Source: CAWJKP01 sp963843465 (GTDB lineage: Bacteria; Planctomycetota; Planctomycetia; Pirellulales; Thermoguttaceae). Taken from it: 64,000 nt of DNA. Below the pieces are notes generated by a model, which did no database searches, had not been told where the DNA came from, and saw only the letters and a program-made list of their open reading frames with translations. The position numbers and the translations under genes were made by a program. The stretch lies in assembly GCA_963843465.1 (NCBI GenBank), contig CAWJKP010000002.1, forward strand, positions 1,054,001-1,118,000. Direction: 5' to 3'. Positions 37,760 through 47,514 of this stretch are shown here, in pieces (positions within the stretch are counted from its first letter, which is position 1; every line of letters begins with the position of its first letter).

Positions 37760-37945
37760 GATTGCCAACTCCTTTCAACGGGGATTGCCTGCTTGCAGCG
37801 TGACCGGATGCGTTGCCGCCCACAATTACCCATCTTAGTTGAAAGGTGCTGGACTCTCAACGCGCGCCGTTGACCGTGTTGTCCCGATGCGTGAGTGGCT
37901 CCCAAAACCGTGCCATCGGGGCCACTTGCGCCTCAGCAAGAATCG

Positions 37946-38236
37946 TTACTCTTCGTCCGATCCCTGGCAATGTGGGTCTTTTTTCGCGCTGACCATGCTT
38001 ACTTGCGGTGGGGCGTTGATGCGCACGATCGCGTTGTTGCCTTCGATCCTCAGGAGTTCGATCTCAATCAAGTACTCCTGAGCCTTGCCGCAGTTGCCGT
38101 CGCGATCAATGGAGGCGTTGGGCTCCCTCGGGGCAAAGAAACCCGTCCAGTACAAGTGCATTGCGTGCTCAGGGCACCCTGCCTTGAGGCTTCGCACCAG
38201 CCCTCCCGTGGTAAGGATAAGGATAGCGTGTGTCAC
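37946..38236 (-). CDS. Hypothetical protein, 96 aa
   Basis: A small soluble protein with THAILILTTGG at the N-terminus and a hydrophilic, acidic C-terminus. It is chosen at GTG 38236 because AGGAGG lies seven bases upstream, the clearest ribosome site in this area. No domain recognised. The gap to the next gene (38237-38531) contains TTGACA at about 38405 without a matching -10. Confidence 0.55.
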   Translation of the reverse strand: MTHAILILTTGGLVRSLKAGCPEHAMHLYWTGFFAPREPNASIDRDGNCGKAQEYLIEIELLRIEGNNAIVRINAPPQVSMVSAKKDPHCQGSDEE

Positions 38237-38531
38237 GGTGAATCCTCCTGACTCTGCAGAACCTAAGTCCTTGGTATGACACGGCTTCAAACGATTCTGA
38301 TGTGGGTCCGAACCGTTCAGGCCGACTCGGGTGGTAATCTACTCGCGCGATGGTTATAACGCGAGGCCGTCTTCTTATACCTCCGACCTGATGTCCTATA
38401 ACATTGACACACAAGGAGTTACACCACAGAGTCCGAACGCGCGACTGGTCTTGCGTTATGCGCGCATAACAAGGTAAAATGATCGCGCCCGACCGTGTCC
38501 CGCTTCCCAGCCATTCCTGAGATCGACCCAG

Positions 38532-39326
38532 GTGTCAACAGGCGTTCCAACGTCCGAAACGATCCCGCAGGCCGCAACCAACCTCCTGGCGGTGTCCGTG
38601 GAAGCGATCCTGCGAGCCGACCTGGGAAAGCCGATTGACGATTGGCTGAAGGCGCAGCATGATCTCGGCAAAGAGAAACAGCGCCACGTCGTCCAGATCC
38701 TGCGATTCCTCGACGTGTTGGACGATTCAAGACGCCTGATTGCAGAATCGCGGGTATGGCGTTCTGACCACGAATTGCTATTCGAGGCACTGGTTCTGCG
38801 GGTCAGACGTGGCTACACATCCGCAGGCTGCGATGCGAGTCAGGCTGAGTTGATAGGCAACCGCAATCTGAGCAAAGAGGCGCTGCGCCGAGTGTTGGAA
38901 GACGAGCCCCCCTTCCAGAGACTAAAAGAAGACTCAGGCACTCGCGGCAACGCGGTCCGGTTTGTGCGTCATGTCCATGAAGCGATCGTCGAGAAGACGT
39001 TGATCCCACAACACGATACCCAAGGAGATGCCCCCCATCGAGACCAACGCTCTGGTGAGGGCGGCCAGGGAAGATTTGCGTCGTCAGGCGTGCAACCCCC
39101 GCCAGCATTTAAGGATCGAGGGACGATATTCGATCCAGAACAATACCGCGTTGATCGCGCCCAGGACGATCTCTGGGTCTATGCCACGGTGAAGTTCGAG
39201 ATTCCGCAGGGTTTCGCTTGGCTCAGCACGCCGGACGCCGACAAACTAGCCCAGTGGAAGGAACGGCTGGCGGCGGCATTGCTCCAGGACGTAGATTCTG
39301 GCAAGCGCCGCGTCACAACACGTTGA
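38532..39326 (+). CDS. Hypothetical protein, 264 aa
   Basis: A soluble, charged, mainly helical protein with a polar low-complexity stretch around residues 165-200. It begins at GTG with weak ribosome-site support. No catalytic motif, membrane segment or known domain was recognised. Base composition and codon use look less GC-biased than the adjacent GT-C genes, so it may belong to an acquired segment together with 37946-38236. Confidence 0.55.
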   Translation: MSTGVPTSETIPQAATNLLAVSVEAILRADLGKPIDDWLKAQHDLGKEKQRHVVQILRFLDVLDDSRRLIAESRVWRSDHELLFEALVLRVRRGYTSAGCDASQAELIGNRNLSKEALRRVLEDEPPFQRLKEDSGTRGNAVRFVRHVHEAIVEKTLIPQHDTQGDAPHRDQRSGEGGQGRFASSGVQPPPAFKDRGTIFDPEQYRVDRAQDDLWVYATVKFEIPQGFAWLSTPDADKLAQWKERLAAALLQDVDSGKRRVTTR

Positions 39327-39540
39327 TCGATCGCCCTCTACACGGAACGCCCTCTCTGGCGTTCCGCCGCGAGCCCGCATCTCCCGGAGAGAGAGGGGAT
39401 TGTTGGTTATCTTACCCATCTTAACGGGCATCGCGTGGAGCGTACCTAACGCCCTTCCACGAGCGCTTCTCTTTCGGGCAGCCTGCCGACGACTGGGGTG
39501 GACGCAATTTGGCTTTGTAACTATCGTGTGGCTCACGACT

Positions 39541-41151
39541 ATGGTATCGAAGATCGCCTTCCCACCTCCCGCCCACGACTACCCGAATGCCTTGCTCGCA
39601 GCCGAGCCGGGGCGCTGGGCTAACTCGCCGCGCTACCTCTGGTTAGCCGGCCTGTTGTTGGTTTGTCTTCTCCCGCGGATGCTGGTGGAGAGCCCGGTGG
39701 AGAGCCTTTGCCCGGACGGAATCATGTATCTGTCGTTGGCCAAGGCGCTGGCAGCGGGCGATCTGGCCGGGGGGCTGCAGCGCATGCACTTGAACACCTT
39801 CCCGGTGATCCTGGCGGCCGTGCATCGCGCCGGGATTCCCTGGGAAGCGACGGGCAAGGTTTGGGGCGTGCTGATTTCCACGCTGCTGGTGCTGCCGCTT
39901 TTCGGCTGGGTGCGACGGCAGTTCGACGATCGCGTCGCGCTGATAAGCTGCCTCCTCTATGCGGTGCATCCGCAGTTCCTCCGCTGGAGCCCGGAAACGA
40001 TCCGCGATCCCACCTTTTGGTTCTTCTTCGCGCTGTCGCTGTATTGGCTTTGGCGGGCGGAAGTGGAGGTCCGGCCGGGCCTCTTCTGGCTGGCCGGCGG
40101 GGCGATCACGCTGGCGGCACTTAGCCGCACGGAAGGTCTGCTGCTGCTGATCCCCTTGGGCTTCTGGTCCTGGACGAGGCACCGGGCGCTGCGGCGGGGA
40201 CGGAAAAGCCTGGTGCTGGGCGTGCTCGCCTGCTTGTCGGTCGCGCCGTCGCTGGTGCTGCTGGTGAACCTGACGCTGCTGCACCGGCACTCGCAGTGGG
40301 AGCTGGCCCGGCTCGAACCCCTAGACTACGTAAGGACCTGGCTGCGGGCGCAGGCCGCGTCGGTTACCTCGGGGGAGGCGTCCGCCGCCACTGCGGTCGG
40401 GCTGAGCCTCAGAGCAATGCTGCGGGAGTTCCTGCCGGATCTGTACAAAGGATTCTGTCCGGTCTACGGCTTGCTGATGCTCGGCGGCCTGGCCGCCTGG
40501 TGGCGGACCTGGCTGCGGCGGGATCATCAGCCTTTGTTCTATACGTCGTTGGCGATGTTGGCGAGCATCTGGTGTCACCTTTGGTTCGGGCACGCGACCT
40601 GCCCGCGCTACGTGCTGCCCATTGTGATCATGGCCTCGCCCTTCGCGGCCCTGGGACTGTTGGGGTTTGCCGGGCAGCTTGCGGGGGCGGCGGACCGCCT
40701 GCGGGCTCCGGCCGGCCTTGCGCGTCTGGCGATCGCCGGGTGCCTGGCGGGAGTGGCCGTGGGCGAAGCGGGAATAGCCCTGAGGAACGATTTCCGGCAG
40801 CGGCGGGTGGAAGTGGAGCTGGGCCGCTGGCTGCATGAGCGGTGCGGGCCCAACCCGGTGCTGGTCGGTCCCCAGGGTCTGGCCGAGGTCGTCAACTATT
40901 ATGCCAAGGGGTCCTGCCATACGTTTCCCTTGTACGCCGCGCCGGATGAGGTCCTGATCGCCGTCGGCCAGTCGCACCCCGACATGTTGTTGCTGGTCTG
41001 CACAGGGCATCGAGACTATCGCAGGCCCGAAATTCTCGACCAGATCCATCGTGCCGGCCTCCAGCCGGTCGACGATCCGCAACTGCTCAGCGGTTGCAGC
41101 GACCTGATGCTCTTTGTCCGAGAAGGTTCCGGCAAGGGGAGGTTGCGGTGA
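39541..41151 (+). CDS. GT-C/PMT_2-like membrane glycosyltransferase
   Basis: A 536-residue multi-pass protein. After the first helix comes SLCPDGIMYLSLAKALAAGD, with the acidic loop at CPDG, then a second motif HPQFLRWSPETIRDPTFWFFF typical of bacterial GT-C proteins. The C-terminal third is soluble. ATG 39541 is preferred; an upstream TTG at 39400 gives a longer, less likely N-terminus. Its TGA overlaps the next ATG (TGATG), so the two GT-C genes are co-translated. Confidence 0.78.
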   Translation: MVSKIAFPPPAHDYPNALLAAEPGRWANSPRYLWLAGLLLVCLLPRMLVESPVESLCPDGIMYLSLAKALAAGDLAGGLQRMHLNTFPVILAAVHRAGIPWEATGKVWGVLISTLLVLPLFGWVRRQFDDRVALISCLLYAVHPQFLRWSPETIRDPTFWFFFALSLYWLWRAEVEVRPGLFWLAGGAITLAALSRTEGLLLLIPLGFWSWTRHRALRRGRKSLVLGVLACLSVAPSLVLLVNLTLLHRHSQWELARLEPLDYVRTWLRAQAASVTSGEASAATAVGLSLRAMLREFLPDLYKGFCPVYGLLMLGGLAAWWRTWLRRDHQPLFYTSLAMLASIWCHLWFGHATCPRYVLPIVIMASPFAALGLLGFAGQLAGAADRLRAPAGLARLAIAGCLAGVAVGEAGIALRNDFRQRRVEVELGRWLHERCGPNPVLVGPQGLAEVVNYYAKGSCHTFPLYAAPDEVLIAVGQSHPDMLLLVCTGHRDYRRPEILDQIHRAGLQPVDDPQLLSGCSDLMLFVREGSGKGRLR

Positions 41152-43013
41152 TGGCTGCGCCCATCGAGCTGTCGGCACGGCCGGCCAAGCCGGCAGCGGC
41201 AGCCAATTCCGGCACTGAAGCGGCACCGTCGCCTGGCAGCGGTTGTTCTCGATGGGCGGCGCCGGTGATCGGTCTTTTGCTGCTTTCGATCGCCGTCCAA
41301 GTGCTCATCATTGCCCGCGCGGCGGTGCCGGAGCTGGACACGGTGCGGTTTGTCGAGGCGGCCAGGCAGTTCGACGAGCAGGGCTTTTTCGCCGCCTTGC
41401 GCGGCCGGCAGGATCAGCCGTTGTTCCCCCTCTCGGTGTGGCTGGTCCACCGGCTGCTGCTGCACACGACGGGCGACTTCCCCGCGGCCTGGGCGATCAG
41501 TGCGCAGCTTGCCGCGGCGATTCCGCTGGTGCTGACGATCGTGCCCGTCTACTTCCTTTCGGTGCGACTGCTGGGAACCGCCGCCGGACTGGCCGGCGCG
41601 GTGCTCTTCGGCCTGCTTCCCAAGGTCGCCCAGTTGGGCGCCGACGGGATCAGCGACAGCAGCCACCTGTTGTGGTTCTCGCTGGCATTCTGGGCGGTGG
41701 TGGTCTACCTGACGGAAGCCGACGACCCGAGCCGGCGGCGGCCCTGGCGGCTCTTTTGGGCAGGCCTGGCGACGGGGATGGCGCTTTTGGCGCGGGTCGA
41801 GGTGCTGGTGCTGGGGAGCACGCTGCTGGGCCTGTTGCTGTTGGCCCAGGCCTTTCCCCGGTACCGCATGGCCTGGCCTGCCCTGCTGGCGGGCATCGGC
41901 TGCCTGGCGCTGGGCACGGGGCTGCTGTTTGGAAGCTATCTGGCGGTTGTCGGCGTCAGCCGGCCCCGCGACGTGCTCGCGCGCGCGATGGGGCGTCACG
42001 TGCCGCCGGACGAGGCGTCACCCTCTCGTTCGGCCCCGCCGCCGCCGGCAGTTCCCGCAATCTGGCGACTGGAAGACAGCCAGCCGATGTCGTTCGCGCG
42101 GCGGGACCCCAGTCTCAGCCTGCGCCGGCACACGGTTGCGGCCGCGCTGGAAAAGTCGGTCGTCGACCTGGCCAAGGCATTTAACATGGGGATCGGCCTT
42201 TTCGCGCTGGTCGGATTCTGGCAGATCCGCCGGCGTCCGTTGCGCCCGGTGGATTGGTGGGTGCGGACGTTCGTTATCGTCTACTGTCTGTTGGCAGCCG
42301 GGTTCGCCGTCCGGGAAGGCTACGTCTCTCCGCGGCACTTCCTGGTGGTGATCGTGGCCGCCATCGGCTGCGCGGGATATGGGCTGGTGCAGTCGGGCGT
42401 CTGGCTCGCCTCGTTGAACATTCTGGATTTTCGATTTTGGATTTTGGATTCCGTTTCCAGCCACAAACCTCAAACCCCAAGACCAGAATCCAAAATCCAA
42501 AATCCAAAATCCAAAATCCACCTGGCCTGCTCCTGGTCCTTGGTTGCGCTGGCGGCGATCACCTGCCTGCCTGAAGACGTGCTGCCCTTGAGGGCTACCC
42601 GCTTGGGCCACCGCCAGGCGGGCCAGTGGTTGGCCCGGGCCGCCGCGCCGGGCTCGGTGCTGGAAACCTGGGGGCTGAGCGGTTTCTATTCGGGCCGGAA
42701 GACCTGGGGCTTCAACGACGCGCAATGGCTTTTCGGCAGTGCGGACCTGGCGTACGTGGTCCTGCAGGAGCGGGAGTTGACCTTCGCCACGACCCGCAGC
42801 CGCACGCTTCGCCGGCTCTTGGAGTTGGCGGCGGAGCCGGCCGCGCGCTTTGCCGATCCATGCCCCGTTGGCGGCGGAGTCGGGGAATCGGTGGTCGTTT
42901 ACCGCTGGTATCCCGAGAGGTTCTCACGAGCGCTCAGGTCGCTTGCGACGCCGCACGCGCCGAGGCCGCTGGGTGAGAAATCCGCACTTGACCGTCTTGG
43001 GCTTTACCGTTAG
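41151..43013 (+). CDS. GT-C/PMT_2-like membrane protein with an in-frame repeat insertion
   Basis: A 620-residue partner of the preceding gene, starting in its stop codon (TGATG). It has at least nine hydrophobic segments; the first loop AVPELDTVRFVEAARQF carries the acidic motif. At about residues 424-457 the sequence changes to ILDFRFWILDS...ESKIQNPKSKIH, which is the translation of a heptamer-repeat palindrome (42422-42521) normally found between genes. The reading frame stays open across it. It is probably part of a surface glycan pathway with the methyltransferase and sulfotransferase that follow. Confidence 0.75.
   Translation: MAAPIELSARPAKPAAAANSGTEAAPSPGSGCSRWAAPVIGLLLLSIAVQVLIIARAAVPELDTVRFVEAARQFDEQGFFAALRGRQDQPLFPLSVWLVHRLLLHTTGDFPAAWAISAQLAAAIPLVLTIVPVYFLSVRLLGTAAGLAGAVLFGLLPKVAQLGADGISDSSHLLWFSLAFWAVVVYLTEADDPSRRRPWRLFWAGLATGMALLARVEVLVLGSTLLGLLLLAQAFPRYRMAWPALLAGIGCLALGTGLLFGSYLAVVGVSRPRDVLARAMGRHVPPDEASPSRSAPPPPAVPAIWRLEDSQPMSFARRDPSLSLRRHTVAAALEKSVVDLAKAFNMGIGLFALVGFWQIRRRPLRPVDWWVRTFVIVYCLLAAGFAVREGYVSPRHFLVVIVAAIGCAGYGLVQSGVWLASLNILDFRFWILDSVSSHKPQTPRPESKIQNPKSKIHLACSWSLVALAAITCLPEDVLPLRATRLGHRQAGQWLARAAAPGSVLETWGLSGFYSGRKTWGFNDAQWLFGSADLAYVVLQERELTFATTRSRTLRRLLELAAEPAARFADPCPVGGGVGESVVVYRWYPERFSRALRSLATPHAPRPLGEKSALDRLGLYR
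42422..42521. repeat. Palindromic TTTTGGA heptamer array inside a coding gene
   Basis: The left arm has TGGATTTT units and the right arm has their complement AAAATCCA, separated by about 33 bases. The heptamer TTTTGGA is repeated two to four times on each side. The whole unit is in frame with the GT-C gene. The unit resembles the short tandem repeats known from cyanobacterial and planctomycete intergenic DNA. Confidence 0.85.
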
Positions 43014-43099
43014 AACTCCAGCCGACAGCCGACCAGCTAGTCCGCAAGATGTAGGGTGGGCACGGCCGAGCGAAAGGCCGGCGAAGGGACCAGACCCCG

Positions 43100-44158
43100 A
43101 TGGGCGGCCCGGAGGCGAGCATGGAAGCGCGGCGATTGCCAGGAACGACCAGCGACGGCGTGCTGCCGGCTGAGACCGCAGGCGACCCCTGCGACGGTCC
43201 CGACATCGAGTGGGAAGAAACCGCGTGTTTGCTTTGCGGCGGCGGGGAATCGTCGTTGTTCCTGGAAGCGGCTGGCTCCGGCGCCTGCGGCTCGTCGCTA
43301 CGATTCAAGGTGGTGCAATGTCGCAACTGTGGGTTATGTTTTACCAACCCCCGGCCTAGCCCGGCGTCGCTAGGCCGTTTCTATCCACCCGAGTACAACC
43401 CGCACGAGGGATGCGGACTTACCGAGCGGCAGAGGCAGCGGGCGCGGGCGAGAGCCAAGATGCCCGCCTTCTGGCGCGCTAAGAATCCGTTCCGGCGAGG
43501 AATACCTCTGGATGGGGGGTCGCGGCTGCTGGACTTCGGCTGTGGCCAGGGCGCGTTCTTGGAGCTGATGTACCTTCAAGGCTGGCAAGTGACGGGGCTG
43601 GACATGTGCGCCGAGGTCGTCCAGCGGATACGGCGCGAGTTGGACTTGCCTGCGTTGGTGGGGACTCTCCCGCACCCGGAGTTGTCGCCGGCCCAGTTCG
43701 ACGTGGTGACCATGTGGCAGTCGCTGGAGCACGTGCAGCGACCGCTGGCAACCTTGCAGCACGCCTACGACCTGCTGGTGCCGGGCGGGAAACTGTTGGT
43801 GAACGTTCCCAATATCCAGAGCGGCGCCTTTGGCTGGTTCGGCTCCGCCTGGTTCAACCTGGAACTGCCCATCCACTTGACGCACTTCTCCCCCCAGACC
43901 CTGCGGCAGATGGCCCAACGGGCCGGCTTCCGCGTCCAGCGGCTGCAAATGATCCGCAACACCGACTGGCTCTGCCAGTCGGCGTTGCTGGCTTGCCAAA
44001 AACGATTGCCAGGCCCTCGGTGGCTGCGCCGGCGATGGCTGGCGCGGCTCACAAGCTCGTACCTCTGCTGGACAGGGCGGTCGGATTCGATGCTGCTGGT
44101 GGCCTGCAAACCGACCCTCGACGAAGACCGCCGCTTTCCGGCAAGACGTGCAAGCTGA
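43100..44158 (+). CDS. SAM-dependent methyltransferase with N-terminal zinc ribbon
   Basis: A 352-residue protein. Two Cys pairs (CLLCGG and CRNCGLCFTNPRP, residues about 44-85) form a zinc ribbon, followed by a class I methyltransferase domain with LLDFGCGQGAFLELM and the acidic EHVQRPLATLQHAYDLLVPGG strand. This is the layout of sugar C- or O-methyltransferases from polysaccharide clusters. It follows the two GT-C genes with an 86-bp gap, in which a lone GTAGGGTGGGCACGG lies at 43051. Substrate unknown. Confidence 0.82.
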   Translation: MGGPEASMEARRLPGTTSDGVLPAETAGDPCDGPDIEWEETACLLCGGGESSLFLEAAGSGACGSSLRFKVVQCRNCGLCFTNPRPSPASLGRFYPPEYNPHEGCGLTERQRQRARARAKMPAFWRAKNPFRRGIPLDGGSRLLDFGCGQGAFLELMYLQGWQVTGLDMCAEVVQRIRRELDLPALVGTLPHPELSPAQFDVVTMWQSLEHVQRPLATLQHAYDLLVPGGKLLVNVPNIQSGAFGWFGSAWFNLELPIHLTHFSPQTLRQMAQRAGFRVQRLQMIRNTDWLCQSALLACQKRLPGPRWLRRRWLARLTSSYLCWTGRSDSMLLVACKPTLDEDRRFPARRAS

Positions 44159-44177
44159 CGCCCGGACTCTTTCTGCT

Positions 44178-44849
44178 TCACGCCACCCGCCGGCCGCAGA
44201 TCGTCTTCACGCCGGTCCAAACGGTCCGCGCGGCGTCGGAGATCGAGAGAATCGCACGCCGCCTGAAGCTGTTGACCAGCTCCGGGCGGGCCACGGCCTG
44301 GAACCCTTGTAAGAAGCGTGGATAGTCCATGCCGCCCAGCACCGGCTGCATCTTGGCATAAAGATATTCGGGATCGCGCACCAAGCGCGGGAAGTGCAGC
44401 AGGGTCATGGGCACATCGTGTTCGGCGATCGTGTAGATCAGCGAATAGAGTCTCTCCGTCAGAACCGCTTCCTGCGATTCAGGCGTCGAGGTGCCCCACA
44501 GGCCGCCGGGAATCTCGTGCTTGTAACGCGCGCGATCAGTTTGTTCCGCCACGTGGCGCCGGCTTTCGGCCGCCGAATAGAGGTCGCGCATGGGAATAAA
44601 AGCGTGGTCGAGCACTACCTCGCCGCGATCCAGAATCCGCTCGAGATGCTCGCACAGCAGAGGATTCTTGACGATGTACGGCGCGTGGCGATCGCGAAGG
44701 TCTTTTTCCATTCCGGCGTGGCAGTTATCGTACAACCCATCGCTGGGGCTGGTATAGCCGGTGTCCAGGCCCAGAACCGTACACAACTGAACCAGGAATG
44801 TCGTCCCGGCACGTCCTGTGCCGGAGATGATGACATGATGTCTCGCCAT
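44178..44849 (-). CDS. Sulfotransferase-family protein
   Basis: A 223-residue cytoplasmic enzyme that would transfer sulfate from PAPS. The N-terminal ISGTGRAGTTFLVQL is the 5'-phosphosulfate loop, and VRDPEYL is a short form of the 3'-phosphate region. ATG 44849 is chosen directly before the loop; the longer frame starts with sequence lacking any site. It is convergent with the methyltransferase gene, and the cluster suggests sulfation of a glycan, which is inference. Confidence 0.75.
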   Translation of the reverse strand: MARHHVIISGTGRAGTTFLVQLCTVLGLDTGYTSPSDGLYDNCHAGMEKDLRDRHAPYIVKNPLLCEHLERILDRGEVVLDHAFIPMRDLYSAAESRRHVAEQTDRARYKHEIPGGLWGTSTPESQEAVLTERLYSLIYTIAEHDVPMTLLHFPRLVRDPEYLYAKMQPVLGGMDYPRFLQGFQAVARPELVNSFRRRAILSISDAARTVWTGVKTICGRRVA

Positions 44850-44965
44850 ACGGGTCTCGCATTCCCTTGAAAGACATTGCGGCTGGCGGATGGTACGGTC
44901 CTTATAGGCGATATGGTGGGACCGGTCAAGGCGTGTTCCCCCAGCGAGTTGCGCGGCGGGCGCGC

Positions 44966-45700
44966 TCAACCCTTGTCCGACCGCACTTCCACCTGCAAGG
45001 CCCCCAGCATCCGCGTGATCTTCTCTTCCTTCACGCGGATGAAGGGAACGTTGTCCAGGACGATCGGCCGGTGCTCGCTGCTCTCCTGGATGATCAGCCG
45101 CCCGGAACGCAGCAGGAGGTACTCGAAGACGTCGGTGATCTCTTCGTCGATCCGCAGGTTCGGCGCGGCGTAGCGCTCCAGGTTGCTGAGGAACCCATGA
45201 TGGTGCAAAAGCTCGTTGGGGCGGACTTCCCAGTAGTCGAAGCGGGCCACCAAGAGCACCAGCAGCAGGATCACTCCCAACATGCCGCCAAACCCCCAGT
45301 AGAAATGCGGATTGGCCAGCGGCCGAAATTTCTTCAGAAACTGGGTAATCCAGGGAACGATCCCCGGGTAGAAGGTGAACAGCAGCAGGGCCCCCAGAAC
45401 CAGGGCCACGGCGAAGAAAAACAACGCCAACGACGTGGTCCGGGGAAAGTCGAAGGCCAAGATCACCAAGTTTACCCCCAGCAGCGCCAGAAAGACGATC
45501 GACACCGCGCCGTCGACCCTGCTGGCCGGGTTGAGGGGATCGTGTACGAAACTCAAGATCACGGCGGCGACGATCGACGCGATCAGAATGGGGTACATGA
45601 AGATGATTTTCGGATAGGGCACCAGCAAGACGCGGCTGGGCAGTTCATCGGCTCTCGATCGCGCGGCCGACTTCCCCGACGTTTCGACTTGTTCCGACAT
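44966..45700 (-). CDS. Membrane protein with four helices and a PH-like tail
   Basis: A 244-residue inner-membrane protein. Four hydrophobic segments lie between residues about 30 and 155, then a soluble tail beginning RPNELLHHHGFLSNLERYAA, like a bacterial PH (YdbT/bPH2-type) domain. GGGGGGAAAG lies before ATG 45700; any longer frame translates the family A repeat 45739-45834 and is excluded. Function unknown. Confidence 0.7.
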   Translation of the reverse strand: MSEQVETSGKSAARSRADELPSRVLLVPYPKIIFMYPILIASIVAAVILSFVHDPLNPASRVDGAVSIVFLALLGVNLVILAFDFPRTTSLALFFFAVALVLGALLLFTFYPGIVPWITQFLKKFRPLANPHFYWGFGGMLGVILLLVLLVARFDYWEVRPNELLHHHGFLSNLERYAAPNLRIDEEITDVFEYLLLRSGRLIIQESSEHRPIVLDNVPFIRVKEEKITRMLGALQVEVRSDKG

Positions 45701-45738
45701 GGCTTTCCCCCCTGCGGTATTGGCGAGTAGGGTGGCGA

Positions 45739-45834
45739 GTAGGGTGGGACAAGCTCGCGTAAGCGAGCGCCGGCCCACCGATCCCGCTCTTGGTGGGCCG
45801 GCGGCCGCCACACGGCGGCCTTGTCCCACCCTAC
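45739..45834. repeat. GTAG-bounded BIME-like element, family A, copy 2
   Basis: Same orientation and structure as 11467-11560, with a partial GTAGGGTGGC duplicate at 45727-45736. It lies 38 bases upstream of the membrane protein start. Together with 46002-46063 it accounts for most of the 449-bp gap 45701-46149, where no gene is seen. Confidence 0.85.
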
Positions 45835-46001
45835 GATTGCCAGAAAGTTCGTCCTATGGCCGACCCTTAGTGTATCGCTTCCCCGGCGCACGCCAAGACG
45901 GGTAGCCGGGCAGCAGGACCTGCGGACCGCTATAGCGGCTGATTGCCCGAAACGCTATCCTACCGCCCCGATCTTGAAACGATGGGTGCAAATCCTCGCA
46001 G

Positions 46002-46063
46002 GTTATGCTTTAGCATAACGTAACGCCTTATAGGGCAAAGTGTTATGCTGAAGCATAAGCTAC
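46002..46063. repeat. GTTATGC/GCATAAC paired hairpins, family B
   Basis: Two stems, GTTATGC-TTTA-GCATAAC and GTTATGC-TGAA-GCATAA, face each other across 21 bases. The right end has GCTAC, while the left end has lost GTAG. It lies 87 bases upstream of the ExbB-like start. Confidence 0.75.
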
Positions 46064-46149
46064 TCGCCCAACCCCTCGCGCTAGGGCTGACGGAGTGTAA
46101 CCAGTCTACGTAGTCTTCGTAGTTTTTGGTATCAACAAAGGGACGATCC

Positions 46150-47514
46150 GTGTCGAACCATCGAAATTTGCCCTTGGCTATCCTCAAATCGCCCATTGTT
46201 TGGGGGTTGCTGGCTGCCGCCGGTTTTTACGGCCTGGTGCTCAGTGGGACGCTGAACTCGTTTTTGCCGACGAAGTTGTCGGAAGCGATGACGCGCTACT
46301 TCACGCATCACCCGGTCGAGTACATGGAGACCGCGCTGTTTGGCATCGGCCTGGCGGCCCTGGTGCTGAAGATGATCGAGATCGCCGGCCAACGGCCGAC
46401 GCTGCGGCAGTCGCTGTTGGGGCCGGTGACGCGGGCCTACGAGCCGTTGAGCCAAATCTGCCAGGAATTGCTCCAGCGGCTCCACCGCTTGCCCGCGCCG
46501 CGGCGCTGCGGTTACTTTCCCCGCCGGCTGCAAGCGGCCGTGGAACATGTCTTCCGCAAAGGGTCGGCCCAGGACCTCGACGACGAGCTGAAGTACCTGG
46601 CCGACGTCGACGCCACGCGGCAGCACAACAGCTACGCCCTGTTCCGCGTGATCATCTGGGCGATCCCCATCCTCGGCTTCCTGGGCACGGTGATCGGCAT
46701 CACCATGGCGCTGAACGGCGTGCGGACCGACGCCCTGGAGCAGTCGATGAACGACGTGGTCACGGGCCTGGGCGTGAAGTTTGACACCACGGCCCTGGCG
46801 CTGGCGATGGCGATGATCCTGATGTTCCTGCACTTCTTCGTCGACCGCTGGGAGAACTCGTTGCTGGAAGAAGTGGACTTGCGGACGCAGGGCGAGCTGG
46901 ACGGCCGCTTCCCCCAAGCGGCGCCGGCCGGCGAGGGCGCCGGCGCGGTGCTGCGGCAGATGACCGACGCCGTGGTGCTGGCGATCGAGCGGATGGTCCA
47001 ACGGCAGACCGAGGTCTGGCAGGCCTCGATGGACGCCGCCGCCACCCGCTGGGCCCGCATCGCGCAGACCGCGGGCAGCCAGGTGCAGGAGTCGGTGGTT
47101 CAAGGGCTGGCCGAGGGCCTGCGGCAGCACGCCGAGCAACTGGCGGCGGCGGAAGAGGCCGCCACGGCGGAGAATCGCCAGCGCTGGGAAAAGGCCCACC
47201 AGGGCCTCGCCGAGAACGTGACGGCCCTGGCGGCGCTTCAGGACGGCATGATCCGGCAAGCGGAGGTGCTGGGCCGGGCCGTCGAGGCCAGCGGCGACGT
47301 GATCCGCTTGCAAGACGCCCTGAACCACAATCTCTCGGCCCTGGCCGGGTCAAAGCACATCGAGCAGAGCGTGCTGGGCCTGGCGGCGGCGATCCACCTG
47401 CTCAATTCCCGGCTGACGGACTCGCCGGGCGACGCTTCGGCGATCCAACTTGACAGCACCCGGCCCAACCCCCCAAGCGCCGGCGTGGCCGCCGGGGCTA
47501 ACAAGGCGGCATGA
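46150..47514 (+). CDS. MotA/TolQ/ExbB-type proton channel protein with a long helical tail
   Basis: A 454-residue inner-membrane protein. Hydrophobic segments at about 14-35, 55-78, 168-190 and 210-235; the last two with PILGFLGTVIGITMAL and the KFDTTALALAMAMILMF helix match the channel-lining pair of ExbB/TolQ. Residues 270-430 form a long, mostly helical cytoplasmic tail, much longer than in TolQ. The start is GTG 46150 with GGGA upstream. The stop overlaps the next start (ATGA). It would use proton flow to drive the two ExbD-like partners. Confidence 0.82.
   Translation: MSNHRNLPLAILKSPIVWGLLAAAGFYGLVLSGTLNSFLPTKLSEAMTRYFTHHPVEYMETALFGIGLAALVLKMIEIAGQRPTLRQSLLGPVTRAYEPLSQICQELLQRLHRLPAPRRCGYFPRRLQAAVEHVFRKGSAQDLDDELKYLADVDATRQHNSYALFRVIIWAIPILGFLGTVIGITMALNGVRTDALEQSMNDVVTGLGVKFDTTALALAMAMILMFLHFFVDRWENSLLEEVDLRTQGELDGRFPQAAPAGEGAGAVLRQMTDAVVLAIERMVQRQTEVWQASMDAAATRWARIAQTAGSQVQESVVQGLAEGLRQHAEQLAAAEEAATAENRQRWEKAHQGLAENVTALAALQDGMIRQAEVLGRAVEASGDVIRLQDALNHNLSALAGSKHIEQSVLGLAAAIHLLNSRLTDSPGDASAIQLDSTRPNPPSAGVAAGANKAA

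Noticed and set aside
38405..38430. A TTGACA hexamer upstream of the 264-residue hypothetical gene.
   Set aside because: No -10 box at 15-19 bases downstream, and the distance to the gene is more than 120 bases.
43048..43085. A lone GTAGGGTGGGCACGGCC between the GT-C and methyltransferase genes.
   Set aside because: Only one side of the element is present with no complementary end, so it is at most a fragment of the family A type.
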